A DNA stretch of 64,000 nucleotides from JACMNW01 sp031413495 (GCA_031413495.1 JANOFE010000178.1:21893-85892); one strand, 5' to 3'; positions 9,317 to 18,448 are shown, counted from the first letter of the stretch. Made by a program: numbers and translations. The notes: generated by a model not told the origin, from the sequence alone.

Positions 9317-10522
9317 ATGACCCTTGCCTACGGCCGACCCTATCTTGCCATTCCCGGACCGTCGGTCATGCCGGACAGGGTGCTGAGCGCTATGCATCGT
9401 GCGTCGCCCAACATTTATGCCGGGGAGATTCATGATCTTGTTGACACGCTTTGGCCCGATCTTCAGGCGGTCGCAGGCACAACCGACCATGTGGCGATAT
9501 ATATTGGCAATGGTCATGCTACTTGGGAAGCGGCGAATGCAAATATGTTCAGCCGGGGTGACAAAGCCCTTGTGCTTGCGACGGGAAATTTTGGCGTCAA
9601 CTGGGCAAAATCGGTTAGGGCGATGGGGGTCGGGGTTGAATTGCTGGATTTTGGCAGTGCGGCGACTGTGGATCTTGGCCGGTTCGAAGCGGCGCTGCGG
9701 GCCGACCGCGACCATGCATTCCGCGCTGTTCTGCTGACGCATGTCGATACGGCAAGCACCATCAAGAACGATATCGCGGCCCTGCGCCGTGTGCTGGATT
9801 TGGTCGGGCATCCTGCCTTGTTGGCGGTGGATTGCATAGCATCCTTGGGATGCGATGAGTACCGAATGGACGAATGGGGCGTCGATGTTACCGTTGCGGC
9901 AAGCCAGAAAGGGTTGATGACACCGCCCGGCCTTGGGTTTGTCTGGTTTTCGGAAAAGGCCAAGGCGGCCTGCACGGCGTCTGATTTGCGTACGCCCTAT
10001 TGGGATTGGACGCCGCGGGCGCAAAAGGGCGAATTCTGGCAGTATTTTGACGGCACCGCACCGACGCATCATCTGTACGGGCTGCGCGCGGCGCTTGATA
10101 TGATCAAGGAGGAGGGCCTTTCAAACGTTTGGGCCCGGCATACGGTTTTGGCCCGCACGGTTTGGGCCGCGTTTGACGCATGGGGGGTGGGCAATCCTGC
10201 CATTGGACTGAACGTGGCCGATCCTGTGCTGCGTGGGCATTCGGTGACGGCGGCGCGTCTGGGGGCACCGCATGCGACACGGTTGCGAAGCTGGACCGAG
10301 CATCAGGCTGGCGTGACGCTGGGCATCGGGTTGGGCATGGCAGAGCCGGATGATCCGGCCTATCACGGCTTTTTGCGGGTGGCGCATATGGGCCATGTCA
10401 ACGCACATATGACACTGGGTGCATTGGCGGTGATGGAGGCGGGCATGATCGCTTTGGGCATTGCACATGGATCGGGGGCGCTGGCTGCAGCCGCGAAAGT
10501 AGTCGGGGACGCGGGCAAATGA
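9317..10522 (+). CDS. Class V aminotransferase, alanine/serine-glyoxylate type
   Basis: 401-residue PLP-dependent aminotransferase of the AGT/SGAT family. It starts AYGRPYLAIPGPSVMPDRVL, has the GNGHATWEAANANMF cofactor loop near 64-78, and the Schiff-base lysine is in AASQKGLMTPPG at position 198. Family members move the amino group of serine, alanine or (S)-ureidoglycine-type donors to glyoxylate. The exact donor cannot be read from sequence. The downstream GNAT gene overlaps it by four bases (ATGA), so the two are made together. It is divergent from the ABC exporter with only 53 bases between. Confidence 0.85.
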   Translation: MTLAYGRPYLAIPGPSVMPDRVLSAMHRASPNIYAGEIHDLVDTLWPDLQAVAGTTDHVAIYIGNGHATWEAANANMFSRGDKALVLATGNFGVNWAKSVRAMGVGVELLDFGSAATVDLGRFEAALRADRDHAFRAVLLTHVDTASTIKNDIAALRRVLDLVGHPALLAVDCIASLGCDEYRMDEWGVDVTVAASQKGLMTPPGLGFVWFSEKAKAACTASDLRTPYWDWTPRAQKGEFWQYFDGTAPTHHLYGLRAALDMIKEEGLSNVWARHTVLARTVWAAFDAWGVGNPAIGLNVADPVLRGHSVTAARLGAPHATRLRSWTEHQAGVTLGIGLGMAEPDDPAYHGFLRVAHMGHVNAHMTLGALAVMEAGMIALGIAHGSGALAAAAKVVGDAGK

Positions 10523-10965
10523 CGCTGACAGTTCGGGCCGTGGCGGCAGGTGACCGCGCAGACTGGGACCGGCTTTATCAAGGCTACGCTGAATTTTACA
10601 AAGTCACGCAGACGGCCGAGATGCGGTCAACGGTCTGGGGATGGCTGCATGATCCGGCCTGCGAGGTGGAAGGACTGGTGGCGGTTGACGGTGACGGACG
10701 CCTGATTGGGATCGCGCATTTCCGGGCTTACCTGCGTCCGCTGTCTGCAAGTGTGGGCGGGTTTCTGGATGATCTGTTTGTGGATCCGACAGCGCGCGGA
10801 TCGGGTGCTGCACAGGCGCTGATTGATTCGGTGGCCGAGGTGGGCCGAAACCGCGGTTGGACGGTGATCCGCTGGATCACCGCCGCCGACAATGCCCGGG
10901 CGCGTGCCGTTTATGACCGGATGGCTGTTGCCACACCTTGGGTGACCTACGACATCAAGCTGTGA
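10519..10965 (+). CDS. GNAT family N-acetyltransferase
   Basis: 148-residue acetyltransferase. The acetyl-CoA motif A is recognisable in DLFVDPTARGSGAAQALIDS (R/Q-x-x-G-x-G/A pattern), followed by the helix VAEVGRNRGWTVIRWITA and the C-terminal NARARAVYDRM segment. The substrate is unknown; its coupling to an aminotransferase suggests an amino compound. The stop codon TGA (10963-10965) directly abuts the stop of the convergent DUF305 gene with no base between. Confidence 0.88.
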   Translation: MTLTVRAVAAGDRADWDRLYQGYAEFYKVTQTAEMRSTVWGWLHDPACEVEGLVAVDGDGRLIGIAHFRAYLRPLSASVGGFLDDLFVDPTARGSGAAQALIDSVAEVGRNRGWTVIRWITAADNARARAVYDRMAVATPWVTYDIKL

Positions 10966-11349
10966 TCAGCCGCCATTTTTGGCCAGCCATTCGGTGAGCC
11001 ACAAAATCTCGGCCTCCTGCGCGGCGATGACGGCTTCGGCAAATTTACGTACATCGGGATCGGTGCCATACTGCAGCACGATGCGCGCATTATCGACAGC
11101 GCCCTGATGATGCGGGATCATACCGCGCACAAAATCAGCGTCCGCGTTGCCGGAATAAGGGATCGCCATAGTGGACATCATCGCCTCCATCGCACCTTGA
11201 TAGGCAAGGGTGGCGGGGGTTTCGGTGCCTGTCGTCTTGTGGGCGGAATGATCCGTGGTCTGCGCCACCAGGGGCAGGCCAAGGCCAACGGACAAAGCCG
11301 CAATAAGCGACCAGCGGATGGCTGCCGTTTGCGAAGGCAGATGGGACAT
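10966..11349 (-). CDS. DUF305 family secreted protein
   Basis: 127 residues with an N-terminal signal sequence (SLIAALSVGLGLPLVAQ) and one DUF305 domain carrying the defining MIPHHQGAVDNAR motif and the helix KFAEAVIAAQEAEILWL. DUF305 proteins are ferritin-like four-helix periplasmic proteins. Many lie near copper or metal resistance genes, but no such neighbour is seen here. ATG 11349 is chosen because AAGGAA lies six bases upstream and it starts at the signal peptide; an in-frame ORF extends to 11409. Metal binding through the paired histidines is inferred. Confidence 0.85.
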   Translation of the reverse strand: MSHLPSQTAAIRWSLIAALSVGLGLPLVAQTTDHSAHKTTGTETPATLAYQGAMEAMMSTMAIPYSGNADADFVRGMIPHHQGAVDNARIVLQYGTDPDVRKFAEAVIAAQEAEILWLTEWLAKNGG

Positions 11350-11566
11350 GGTGTTTCCTTTGGATAAACGCGTCGGGCGAGATGGATCAGGTTGCAGCAG
11401 AATTGACAACTCACATCACTGTGCACAGCCTATGGTGAACATCAGTCGGGGGCGGGTGATATCCGCTTGTGCGCTGCTGCACCGACTATAAACGTAATGC
11501 AGCCTTTTCTGCGCCCGATTTTACAGCTAGGTCTTAGATCAGATTTAGAAAGCGTGATCCTTGACG

Positions 11567-12352
11567 ATGCCCCGTGCACCATCGCGCCGACCAGTCGTCG
11601 GCATTATAGGCAATACCAGTCTCATGGGTGAGAATTATGTCGTGCATGCAAGTGGCACGATGAATGCCGAGGCTGTGGCAGATGTTTGCGGGTGCATTCC
11701 GTTGATCATTCCGTCGGACCCGCGATTTGTGTCGGTGCCAGAGCTGCTTGATTTGTGCGATGGGTTCTTGCTGACCGGCGGGCGACCCAATGTGCACCCG
11801 TCGGAATATGGCGAGGATGAAACACCCGGACACGGTGCCTTTGACCGCAACCGCGATGCGATTACCCTGCCATTGGTGCGGGCTTGCACCGACCGGGGCC
11901 AGCCGTTCCTTGGCATATGCCGCGGTTTTCAAGAGGTGAATGTCGCGATGGGGGGCACGCTGTACCCCGAAATTCGCGACCTGCCGGGGCGGATGAACCA
12001 CCGGATGCCGCCTGACGGCACGCTAGAGGAAAAGTTTGCTTTGCGCCACGCGGTGCGGTTCACCGAGGGCGGTGTGTTTCATCAACTGATGGGCGCGCCT
12101 GAGGTGATGACGAATACTTTGCACGGGCAAGGCATTGCGCGGGCCGGTGAGCGGATTGTGGTGGACGGTCAAGCGCCCGATGGAACCCCGGAGGCCATCT
12201 ATATTGCCGGCGCGCCGGGGTTTACACTGTCCGTGCAATGGCATCCGGAATGGAACGCTGCGGGTGACCCGGTCTCGCGGCCATTGTTTGCAGCATTTGG
12301 TGCTGCGGTGACGGCATGGGCCGGGCGGGATAAGGCCTTTCAGCCGGTGTGA
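11567..12352 (+). CDS. Gamma-glutamyl-gamma-aminobutyrate hydrolase-like amidotransferase (PuuD type)
   Basis: 261-residue class I glutamine amidotransferase-like hydrolase of the peptidase C26 group. The nucleophile elbow GICRGFQEVNVAMGG places the catalytic Cys at residue 118; the His-Glu pair is in VQWHPEW near the C-terminus. PuuD removes glutamate from gamma-glutamyl-GABA in putrescine breakdown. No other puu gene is adjacent, so the exact substrate is uncertain. ATG 11567 is chosen over TTG 11561, two codons upstream. A MATE transporter follows after 43 bases. Confidence 0.85.
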   Translation: MPRAPSRRPVVGIIGNTSLMGENYVVHASGTMNAEAVADVCGCIPLIIPSDPRFVSVPELLDLCDGFLLTGGRPNVHPSEYGEDETPGHGAFDRNRDAITLPLVRACTDRGQPFLGICRGFQEVNVAMGGTLYPEIRDLPGRMNHRMPPDGTLEEKFALRHAVRFTEGGVFHQLMGAPEVMTNTLHGQGIARAGERIVVDGQAPDGTPEAIYIAGAPGFTLSVQWHPEWNAAGDPVSRPLFAAFGAAVTAWAGRDKAFQPV

Positions 12353-12395
12353 CGCGTGGCGTTATCAACCGACTTCGCCGCACTTAAAAAACTGC

Positions 12396-13730
12396 ATGAA
12401 ACTGGGGATGGAAATGTCAGGCTGGGCGACGGTTCGTGCGGAAATTCCGGGTATTCTGGGGCTGTCGATCCCGATTGTCGTGGGGCTTGGCGCATCAACC
12501 TTGCTGGGGGTGACCGACAGTCTGATGCTGGCCCCGCTGGGGCCGGTGCCGCTTGCCGCTGTCGGGTTGACGATGGCGGTGGCGATCATCTTTTATGCGG
12601 CGATTTATGGCATGTTGCAGGCACTGTCGGTGCGAATCGGGGCGGCTTACGGTGCGCGTCAGTCGCGTCAGATACCCTATATCCTGCGCAACGGTTTGGC
12701 GTTAGGCGCGCTGGTCGGTGTTGGTGGGGCGATGGTGATGGGGCTTTTCTGGTTTGCCCTGCCAATGCTGGGCCAGCCTGCCGATGTGCTGGCGGCGATG
12801 CCGGGATACTGGATCGCCACCTGCCTTTTGATGATCCCGTTTTCGGTGCTGATCGTGTTCAAATCCGCGTTCGAGGCGGTGGGTAAGCCCTGGCTTGGCA
12901 CCGCGTTTTCATTTGTCGCGGTGGCGGTGAATATTCCCTTGAACTACGCGCTGATCTGGGGTCTGGGGCCGCTGCCTGCGCTGGGTTTAACGGGGGCGGG
13001 ACTTGCGTCGCTTACGGCGGAAACGGCGGCTTTGGCCGTGGCGTGGCTTTGGTGGGCGCGGGCGCGCAGTATGGCACGGTTGCGGCTGCGCAGGCCGATT
13101 GCGCGGGTGGAAATGCTGGCCACCGCGCGGGAAGGCGCGCCGCTTGGGGCGCTGTACGTCGCGGAAACCGGGGCGATGGCGGTGGCGACGGTGATGATTG
13201 GCACCTTTGGCACGATGGCACTGGCGGGCAATCAGGTGGCAATGTCGGTGGGTGGGTTGCTGTATATGGTGCCGCTTGGCATCGCAGGTGCGGTGTCAAT
13301 CCGGGTGGCGCAGGCAACCGGGGCGGGGCTGGGAAGCGCGCTGCGCCCGATTGCCTTTGCCGGGCTGGCGTTGGCGCTGTGCTGGTTAACGGGGACAGCG
13401 CTGCTGCTGGCGATCGCCGGAAATGCGATTGCCCGCCTGATCACCGACGAGGCCGAGGTGGTGGCTGTGGCCACGGTGATTTTTCTGGTCTTTGCTACCA
13501 TGCAAATCGCCGATGGGGTGCAATCAACCATGTTGGGCGCGCTGCGCGGCATGTCGGATACCGGCTGGCCCGCCTTGGTGTCGATCATCGCCTATTGGGG
13601 GATAGCCCTGCCGGTGGGATGGGTGTTGTCGGGATGGATTGGCCCGGCAGGCGTCTGGGCAGGGTTCTTTGTGGCATTGGTTGGGGCAGGCATTGCATTG
13701 CTGGTGCGGTTTCGGGCCAAAACGGCTTGA
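12396..13730 (+). CDS. MATE family efflux transporter
   Basis: 444-residue inner membrane protein with about twelve hydrophobic helices in two homologous halves. It begins EIPGILGLSIPIVVGLGAST and has the second-half repeat MIGTFGTMALAGNQVAMSVG. This is the NorM/DinF (multi-antimicrobial extrusion) fold, which exports cationic drugs or metabolites against Na+ or H+. In-frame ATGs at 12396, 12408 and 12414 are possible starts; the first is used. It may be co-transcribed with the PuuD-like gene upstream and the isomerase-like gene 53 bases downstream. Confidence 0.92.
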   Translation: MKLGMEMSGWATVRAEIPGILGLSIPIVVGLGASTLLGVTDSLMLAPLGPVPLAAVGLTMAVAIIFYAAIYGMLQALSVRIGAAYGARQSRQIPYILRNGLALGALVGVGGAMVMGLFWFALPMLGQPADVLAAMPGYWIATCLLMIPFSVLIVFKSAFEAVGKPWLGTAFSFVAVAVNIPLNYALIWGLGPLPALGLTGAGLASLTAETAALAVAWLWWARARSMARLRLRRPIARVEMLATAREGAPLGALYVAETGAMAVATVMIGTFGTMALAGNQVAMSVGGLLYMVPLGIAGAVSIRVAQATGAGLGSALRPIAFAGLALALCWLTGTALLLAIAGNAIARLITDEAEVVAVATVIFLVFATMQIADGVQSTMLGALRGMSDTGWPALVSIIAYWGIALPVGWVLSGWIGPAGVWAGFFVALVGAGIALLVRFRAKTA

Positions 13731-13783
13731 GAGGCGATCCGTAATCGTCATAGTGGCGCAAACGCGCAAGAAAGCAGGGCGGA

Positions 13784-14467
13784 ATGAAACGATCACGCAT
13801 CAATGACATCATGGCAGCGGCGGATGAGATGATTCGCCAGTATGGCTTTGTGTTGCCGCCCTTTGCCTATTGGAGCCCGGACCAGTTCAAGGCGCGCACC
13901 GATGCGGCCCGCATTGTTGACAGCCGGATGGGGTGGGACATTACGGATTACGGGCAGGGGCGATATGATGCGTTGGGCTTGTTTCTGTTCACCCTGCGCA
14001 ATGGGCAGCTGGCCGATCTGCAACGCGGTGGCGGCATGTGTTATGCGGAAAAACTGCTGATCTCGAAACAGGATCAGTTGTCGCCAATGCACACCCATGT
14101 GATCAAGGCCGAGGATATTATCAACCGCGGTGGGGCCACGTTGGTGGTGCAATTGTATGGGTCGGATGATGCCGGGGCGTTCGCCTATGACCGGGGCGGG
14201 CGGGTGATCTGCGACGGCATCGCGCGCAGCTATGGCCCCGGGGACAAGCTGCAGTTGGCACCGGGGGAAAGTGTCACCCTGATGCCCGGCGATTGGCATG
14301 CCTTCTGGGGCGAGGGCGGTGACGTTTTGATCGGCGAAGTATCAACCGTCAATGATGATGTGACCGACAATATCTTTCGCGAACCGATTGGCCGCTTTGC
14401 GCAGATAGAGGAAGACGTTGCCCCGACCCATCTGCTGGTCAGTGATTATGAGCGTTGGTTGGGGTGA
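13784..14467 (+). CDS. D-lyxose/D-mannose isomerase-like cupin
   Basis: 227-residue cupin matching the D-lyxose ketol-isomerase family, which interconverts D-lyxose and D-xylulose or D-mannose and D-fructose. Likely metal ligands are visible: His103 and His105 in SPMHTHVIKAED, Glu110, and His172 in GDWHAFWG. The N-terminal helix NDIMAAADEMIRQYGFVLPPFAYW is characteristic. No sugar transporter or kinase is adjacent, so the physiological sugar is not indicated. The gene ends seven bases before a small perfect hairpin. Confidence 0.85.
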   Translation: MKRSRINDIMAAADEMIRQYGFVLPPFAYWSPDQFKARTDAARIVDSRMGWDITDYGQGRYDALGLFLFTLRNGQLADLQRGGGMCYAEKLLISKQDQLSPMHTHVIKAEDIINRGGATLVVQLYGSDDAGAFAYDRGGRVICDGIARSYGPGDKLQLAPGESVTLMPGDWHAFWGEGGDVLIGEVSTVNDDVTDNIFREPIGRFAQIEEDVAPTHLLVSDYERWLG

Positions 14468-14474
14468 ACGCCAG

Positions 14475-14496
14475 TTTGCCAAGGCAACTTGGCAAA
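14475..14496. repeat. Perfect hairpin with GNRA-type loop after the isomerase gene
   Basis: TTTGCCAAG and CTTGGCAAA form a perfect 9-bp stem around a GCAA loop, a stable GNRA tetraloop in RNA. It starts seven bases after the isomerase stop. No T run follows immediately, so it may be a processing or 3'-end stabilising element rather than a full terminator. The rest of the 308-base gap to 14775 holds one further hairpin (14695-14719) and no convincing gene. Confidence 0.65.
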
Positions 14497-14694
14497 GGCA
14501 ATGTGGGTACTTTGGCCCGATGGCACTGATTTTGTTTTTGCCCGATTTTACACGCGTCAAATCGAGCCGCGCCTGACGGCCGGAGGCAGGCGCGTTTCAC
14601 GCAGCTAACAGTCAGTCGCGACCCGATTTTCGAACATTTGTTTGCGGCCCGACCTTCCTTGTCCAACAGCCCTTGGCTTTATGGACAGCGGCCC

Positions 14695-14719
14695 AAAAAA
14701 CGCGGCCCCGCAGCGTTTT
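14695..14719 (-). terminator. Probable terminator of the L,D-transpeptidase gene
   Basis: Read on the minus strand, AAAACGC pairs with GCGTTTT around a GC-rich nine-base loop and runs into TTTTTT. It lies about 55 bases after the stop of the minus-strand L,D-transpeptidase gene, the expected place and orientation for an intrinsic terminator. Confidence 0.6.
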
Positions 14720-14775
14720 CAGTTTGGGCCGGGGCAAAGCGTTAGTCGCGCGCCTTATTCGGTAGAAGGCACGCC

Positions 14776-15675
14776 TTATGGCGCTGGTTTTGGGCAGACA
14801 CCCGCCACCAGCGGCACGGCGCAAACCGGGGTCGTTGCTGCTGGGGCCGCAACCGGGGCTGGCACCACTGCCGGGGTTGCGGCGATCAGGGCGGCATCCA
14901 GCGGCGGGGCGGTTGGCAGCGCGGGCATGACGGGTTCTGCCGCCGTGACCACGACGACCGGCTTTTTCGCCTTTGGTGCCGGTGGCGGCAATTTCAGGCC
15001 CGAGGGCATCGAGCCATCGGCGTTCAGCACGATGACTTTGGCCCCGGCAGGCACGCGCGAGAACAGATCAATCACATCCTGGTTGATCATCCGGATACAG
15101 CCTGATGAGGCGTTGGACCCGATGGATTGCCATTCCGGCGTGCCATGGATGCGGTAGCCGTAATCGACACCATTCGAGGTCAGGTACAGCGCGCGCGCGC
15201 CAAGCGGGTTGGTCGGGCCGCCGGGTTGGCCCTTTTCCCATTTGATCAGTTCAGGTTTGCGGGCGATCATTTCTTCTGGCGGCGTCCATGTCGGCCATTG
15301 TTTGCGCTCGGTTACATTGGCCACGCCTGACCATTCGAACCCGGCTTTGCCGACCGCAATGCCGTAGCGGATCGCTTTGTTCTTGCCGGTGATGAAATGC
15401 AAATAGCGCGCACCGGGGTTGATGATGATGGTTCCCGGCGCTTCATCCGTCTGAAAGGCGACGGATTGGCGGCGATACTGGGGGGGCAGCTTTTCAAGCG
15501 GAATGGCGGGAATGCTGAAAGCACCATCTTTGCGCGCCACATAGGCCGCGTCATCGGTTTTGCCAACCGGGGGTGTGGCAAGGCCCGCACCAATGGCTGA
15601 GGGGTCCGGCACGCAAGCCGCAAGACCGCTGCAAACTGCCAGTGCCAAAAGTGCTTTTAACCCACGCCGTATCAT
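14776..15675 (-). CDS. L,D-transpeptidase (YkuD) lipoprotein
   Basis: 299 residues. The N-terminus MIRRGLKALLALAVCSGLAAC is a lipoprotein signal with lipobox LAAC (Cys21). A YkuD domain follows, with the catalytic block HGTPEWQSIGSNASSGCIRM containing the His, Ser, nucleophilic Cys and Arg of the family. Members make 3-3 peptidoglycan crosslinks or attach proteins to peptidoglycan in the periplasm. The C-terminal ~70 residues are Ala/Pro-rich with few charges, probably a flexible tail. ATG 15675 is chosen because it begins the lipoprotein signal; the frame is open to 15804 but overlaps kynA there. Confidence 0.9.
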   Translation of the reverse strand: MIRRGLKALLALAVCSGLAACVPDPSAIGAGLATPPVGKTDDAAYVARKDGAFSIPAIPLEKLPPQYRRQSVAFQTDEAPGTIIINPGARYLHFITGKNKAIRYGIAVGKAGFEWSGVANVTERKQWPTWTPPEEMIARKPELIKWEKGQPGGPTNPLGARALYLTSNGVDYGYRIHGTPEWQSIGSNASSGCIRMINQDVIDLFSRVPAGAKVIVLNADGSMPSGLKLPPPAPKAKKPVVVVTAAEPVMPALPTAPPLDAALIAATPAVVPAPVAAPAATTPVCAVPLVAGVCPKPAP

Positions 15676-15779
15676 TGAGTGATCCTGTTGCCAGCAAAAC
15701 CGGGCGAAAATGCCCGCAATCGACGATCTTTTGCGCAAATTCCGGGCATTTGCGCAAGAGGTGAAACGAACAAACCGGT

Positions 15780-16619
15780 TCAAAGTGTGGTGCGCAGGTG
15801 CCAAAGTTCCGGGAAAAGCTCTATTTCCAGCATCCGGCGCAAATATGCGACGCCTGACGTGCCGCCGGTGCCGCGCTTGAAGCCGATCACCCGTTCCACG
15901 GTGGTGACATGGTTAAAACGCCAGCGGCGGAAGTAATCTTCAAAATCCACCAGTTTTTCGGCCAGCTCATAGGCTTCCCAATGCGCCTGCGGATCCCGGT
16001 AGACACCTTCCCACGCGAGGCGCACGCCGTCATGGGCCTGCCAGGGTTGGGAAATATCGCGCGACAAGACGTCGGTGGGCACCGGGTAGCCCTGGCGGGC
16101 CAGATAGCGCAGCGCCTCATCATACAAAGACGGGCGGGCCAGTTCGGCCTGCAGTTTTTCCATCAGATCCGGGCGGTGGGCATGCGGGCGCAGCATGGCC
16201 GCATTGCGGTTGCCGACCGCGAATTCGATCAGCCGGTATTGCCAGGATTGAAAGCCGGAGGATTGGCCCAGATCATCGCGAAACCTTGTGTAATCGGCGG
16301 GCGTCATGGTGCGGAGCACGTCCCAGGCATTGTTCAATTGTTCAAATATACGGGCAATTCGGGCCAACATCTTGAACGCCTCGCGCACCCGGTCTGCCGC
16401 GATGGCGCGGCGGGCGGCATCGAGTTCGTGCAGCGCAAGCCGCATCCAAAGTTCCGAGGTCTGGTGCTGTATGATGAACAGCATTTCGTCATGCGCGCCG
16501 GTCAGCAGGTGTTGGGCCGTCAGAATAGCGTCGGTGTGCAGATAATCGCTGTAAGACATGCGGCCGTCGAAGGACATTTCCGCGCCGTCGTCTGAGGGGT
16601 TGTAGGGGCAGGTGGTCAC
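15780..16619 (-). CDS. kynA: Tryptophan 2,3-dioxygenase
   Basis: 279-residue haem enzyme opening the tryptophan indole ring to N-formylkynurenine. Diagnostic segments are MSYSDYLHTDAILTAQHL, the haem region EMLFIIQHQTSELWMRLALH, and SSGFQSWQYRLIEFAVGNRN. The start is GTG 16619, supported by AGGAGA seven bases upstream. It is the last gene of a kynU / RidA-like / kynA set on the minus strand, separated from the RidA-like gene by 157 bases, so it may also have its own promoter. Confidence 0.95.
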   Translation of the reverse strand: MTTCPYNPSDDGAEMSFDGRMSYSDYLHTDAILTAQHLLTGAHDEMLFIIQHQTSELWMRLALHELDAARRAIAADRVREAFKMLARIARIFEQLNNAWDVLRTMTPADYTRFRDDLGQSSGFQSWQYRLIEFAVGNRNAAMLRPHAHRPDLMEKLQAELARPSLYDEALRYLARQGYPVPTDVLSRDISQPWQAHDGVRLAWEGVYRDPQAHWEAYELAEKLVDFEDYFRRWRFNHVTTVERVIGFKRGTGGTSGVAYLRRMLEIELFPELWHLRTTL

Positions 16620-16776
16620 CTTGTTCTCCTGTTGATGGGGGGATCAGGAAACCGGCTGCACCTGCCAGTTTAGCACAGACAGTATGCCAATGCGCCGCCA
16701 CTGGGTCACCCACCCGGCGGGACGGCACAAGGGCGGCAGGGCAACGCCGGCGTCGCGCAAAAGCAACAGCGGGCGG

Positions 16777-17175
16777 TCAATCCGCAGCATAAGCGTCGAT
16801 CTCGACCAGCCAAGCGGGATTGGCGAGCCCGGCCACCACAAGAAGGGTCGCGGCAGGGGCAGTGGCATCACCGACCCATGCGTCACGCCGGGCACGGTAG
16901 GTGGCAATTGCTTCGGGCGAGGCACTGGTCAGGTAGACGACCAGTTTCATCACATTCGCCTTGGTCATCCCTGCACCTGCCAGTCCCGCCGCAACATTGG
17001 CGAATGCGGCATCCAACTGCGCCGCTAGTCCGTCGGCAACGCGGCCATCGGCATGCGCGCCGACCTGACCGGACAGGTGAAGGTGTCGGTTTGCACCAGT
17101 CACCAGCGCCGCATGGCTAAAGCGTGACGATGGCGGCGCAATGCCGGGTGGGTTCCAACGGCGAATCGTGGTCAT
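16777..17175 (-). CDS. RidA/YjgF-family protein lacking the catalytic arginine
   Basis: 132 residues of the YjgF/YER057c/UK114 fold (LHLSGQVGAH...; NVMKLVVYLTS; LVEIDAYAA). In RidA the deaminase arginine lies in a V-A-R-L segment near the C-terminus; here the aligned segment reads VVAGLANP, with Gly116 in its place. Rid subfamilies without this Arg are not expected to hydrolyse 2-aminoacrylate. One base separates its ATG from the kynU stop, so it is translated with kynU. A role in tryptophan breakdown is inferred from position only. Confidence 0.85.
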   Translation of the reverse strand: MTTIRRWNPPGIAPPSSRFSHAALVTGANRHLHLSGQVGAHADGRVADGLAAQLDAAFANVAAGLAGAGMTKANVMKLVVYLTSASPEAIATYRARRDAWVGDATAPAATLLVVAGLANPAWLVEIDAYAAD

Positions 17176-17176
17176 G

Positions 17177-18370
17177 TCATGTCACCTTTGCGCGGGTTTT
17201 ATAGGCAGGTATGTCCCACAACGATTTGGCCATCACTTCGCCCAGAGTGGCAATGGCGGCGTCAACATCGGCGATACTGATGTAAAGTGGAGTGAAACCA
17301 AAGCGCAGGATGTCGGGGCTGCGGAAATCACCGATGACGCCGCGTGCGATCAGGGCTTGCATGATGGCATAGCCGTTGGGGTTGCGAAACGACACCTGGC
17401 TGCCGCGCTGTGCAGGATCGCGCGGGGTGGCGAGGGTCAGCGTGGGGCAGGTGGCCTCGACCGCTTTGATGAAGTGATCGGTGAGGGCGAGCGATTGGGT
17501 GCGCACATCGGCGATATCCGCATGATCCCAGATATCAAGGGCGGCGTCCAAGGCGGCCAGCTGCAGCACAGGCGGAGTGCCCACGCGCATCCGTTCAATG
17601 CCAGCGCCGGGGCGATAAGACGCATCGAAGGCAAAAGGGGCCTCGTGGCCAAGCCACCCCGACAGGGCCGGGCGGGCAGTATCGGCGTGGCGCGGGGCGA
17701 CGTAGATGAAGGCGGGGCCGCCGGGGCCGGAGTTGAGGTATTTGTAGGTGCAGCCGACTGCGAAATCCACATCGCAGGTCGCCAGATGCACGGGAAATGC
17801 ACCGGCAGAATGGGCCAGATCCCACACTGTCAACGCACCATTGGCATGGGCGCGTGCCGTGAGTGCTGCCATATCATGTTTGCGTCCGGTGCGGTAATCA
17901 ACCTCGGTAATCAGGGTCACGGCGATTGTGTCATCAATGGCGTCCGACAGGTTTTCGGGGGCCACGGTTTTCAAACTGTAGCCCTGACCAAGGGTGCGGC
18001 ACAGCCCTTCGGCCATATACAAATCCGACGGGAAATTGCCGGTATCGGACAGGATCACGCGGCGGGTGGGGTTCATTTCGAGGGCAGAGGCGAGGGCTTG
18101 ATAGACCTTGATCGACAGGGTGTCGCCCATCACCACTGACCCGGCTTCTGCGCCGATCAGCTTGGCGATACGGTCGCCCGTGCGCGAGGGTTGGTCCATC
18201 CAGCCAGCCTTGTTCCAGCCGGTGATCAGCAATTTGCCCCATTCGGCGGTGACGGTGTGGGCCACACGCGCGGCGGCTGTGCCTGGCAGTGGACCGAGTG
18301 AATTGCCATCAAGGTAAATCACGCCGTCCGGCAGATCAAACATGGCGCGGGTGGCGGCGAAATCAGTCAC
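17177..18370 (-). CDS. kynU: Kynureninase
   Basis: 397-residue PLP enzyme that cleaves kynurenine to anthranilate and alanine. Family segments: IYLDGNSLGPLP near the start, LITEVDYRTGRKHDM, VWDLAHSAGAFPV, and the PLP lysine in GCTYKYLNSGPGG (Lys210). GTG 18370 is chosen because it gives the conserved TDFAATRAMFDLPDGVIYLDG-type start and has AAGGAAG upstream; the frame runs on to 18448 without similarity. First gene of the kyn operon. No kynurenine formamidase gene is in the window. Confidence 0.95.
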   Translation of the reverse strand: MTDFAATRAMFDLPDGVIYLDGNSLGPLPGTAAARVAHTVTAEWGKLLITGWNKAGWMDQPSRTGDRIAKLIGAEAGSVVMGDTLSIKVYQALASALEMNPTRRVILSDTGNFPSDLYMAEGLCRTLGQGYSLKTVAPENLSDAIDDTIAVTLITEVDYRTGRKHDMAALTARAHANGALTVWDLAHSAGAFPVHLATCDVDFAVGCTYKYLNSGPGGPAFIYVAPRHADTARPALSGWLGHEAPFAFDASYRPGAGIERMRVGTPPVLQLAALDAALDIWDHADIADVRTQSLALTDHFIKAVEATCPTLTLATPRDPAQRGSQVSFRNPNGYAIMQALIARGVIGDFRSPDILRFGFTPLYISIADVDAAIATLGEVMAKSLWDIPAYKTRAKVT

Positions 18371-18448
18371 TATGTGGGCCTTCCTTTTTGCGGCAAGCCT
18401 GCCTGTTTTGGAAGGTGGGAGCAATAGCGGCTGGGAATTAAATTTCAA

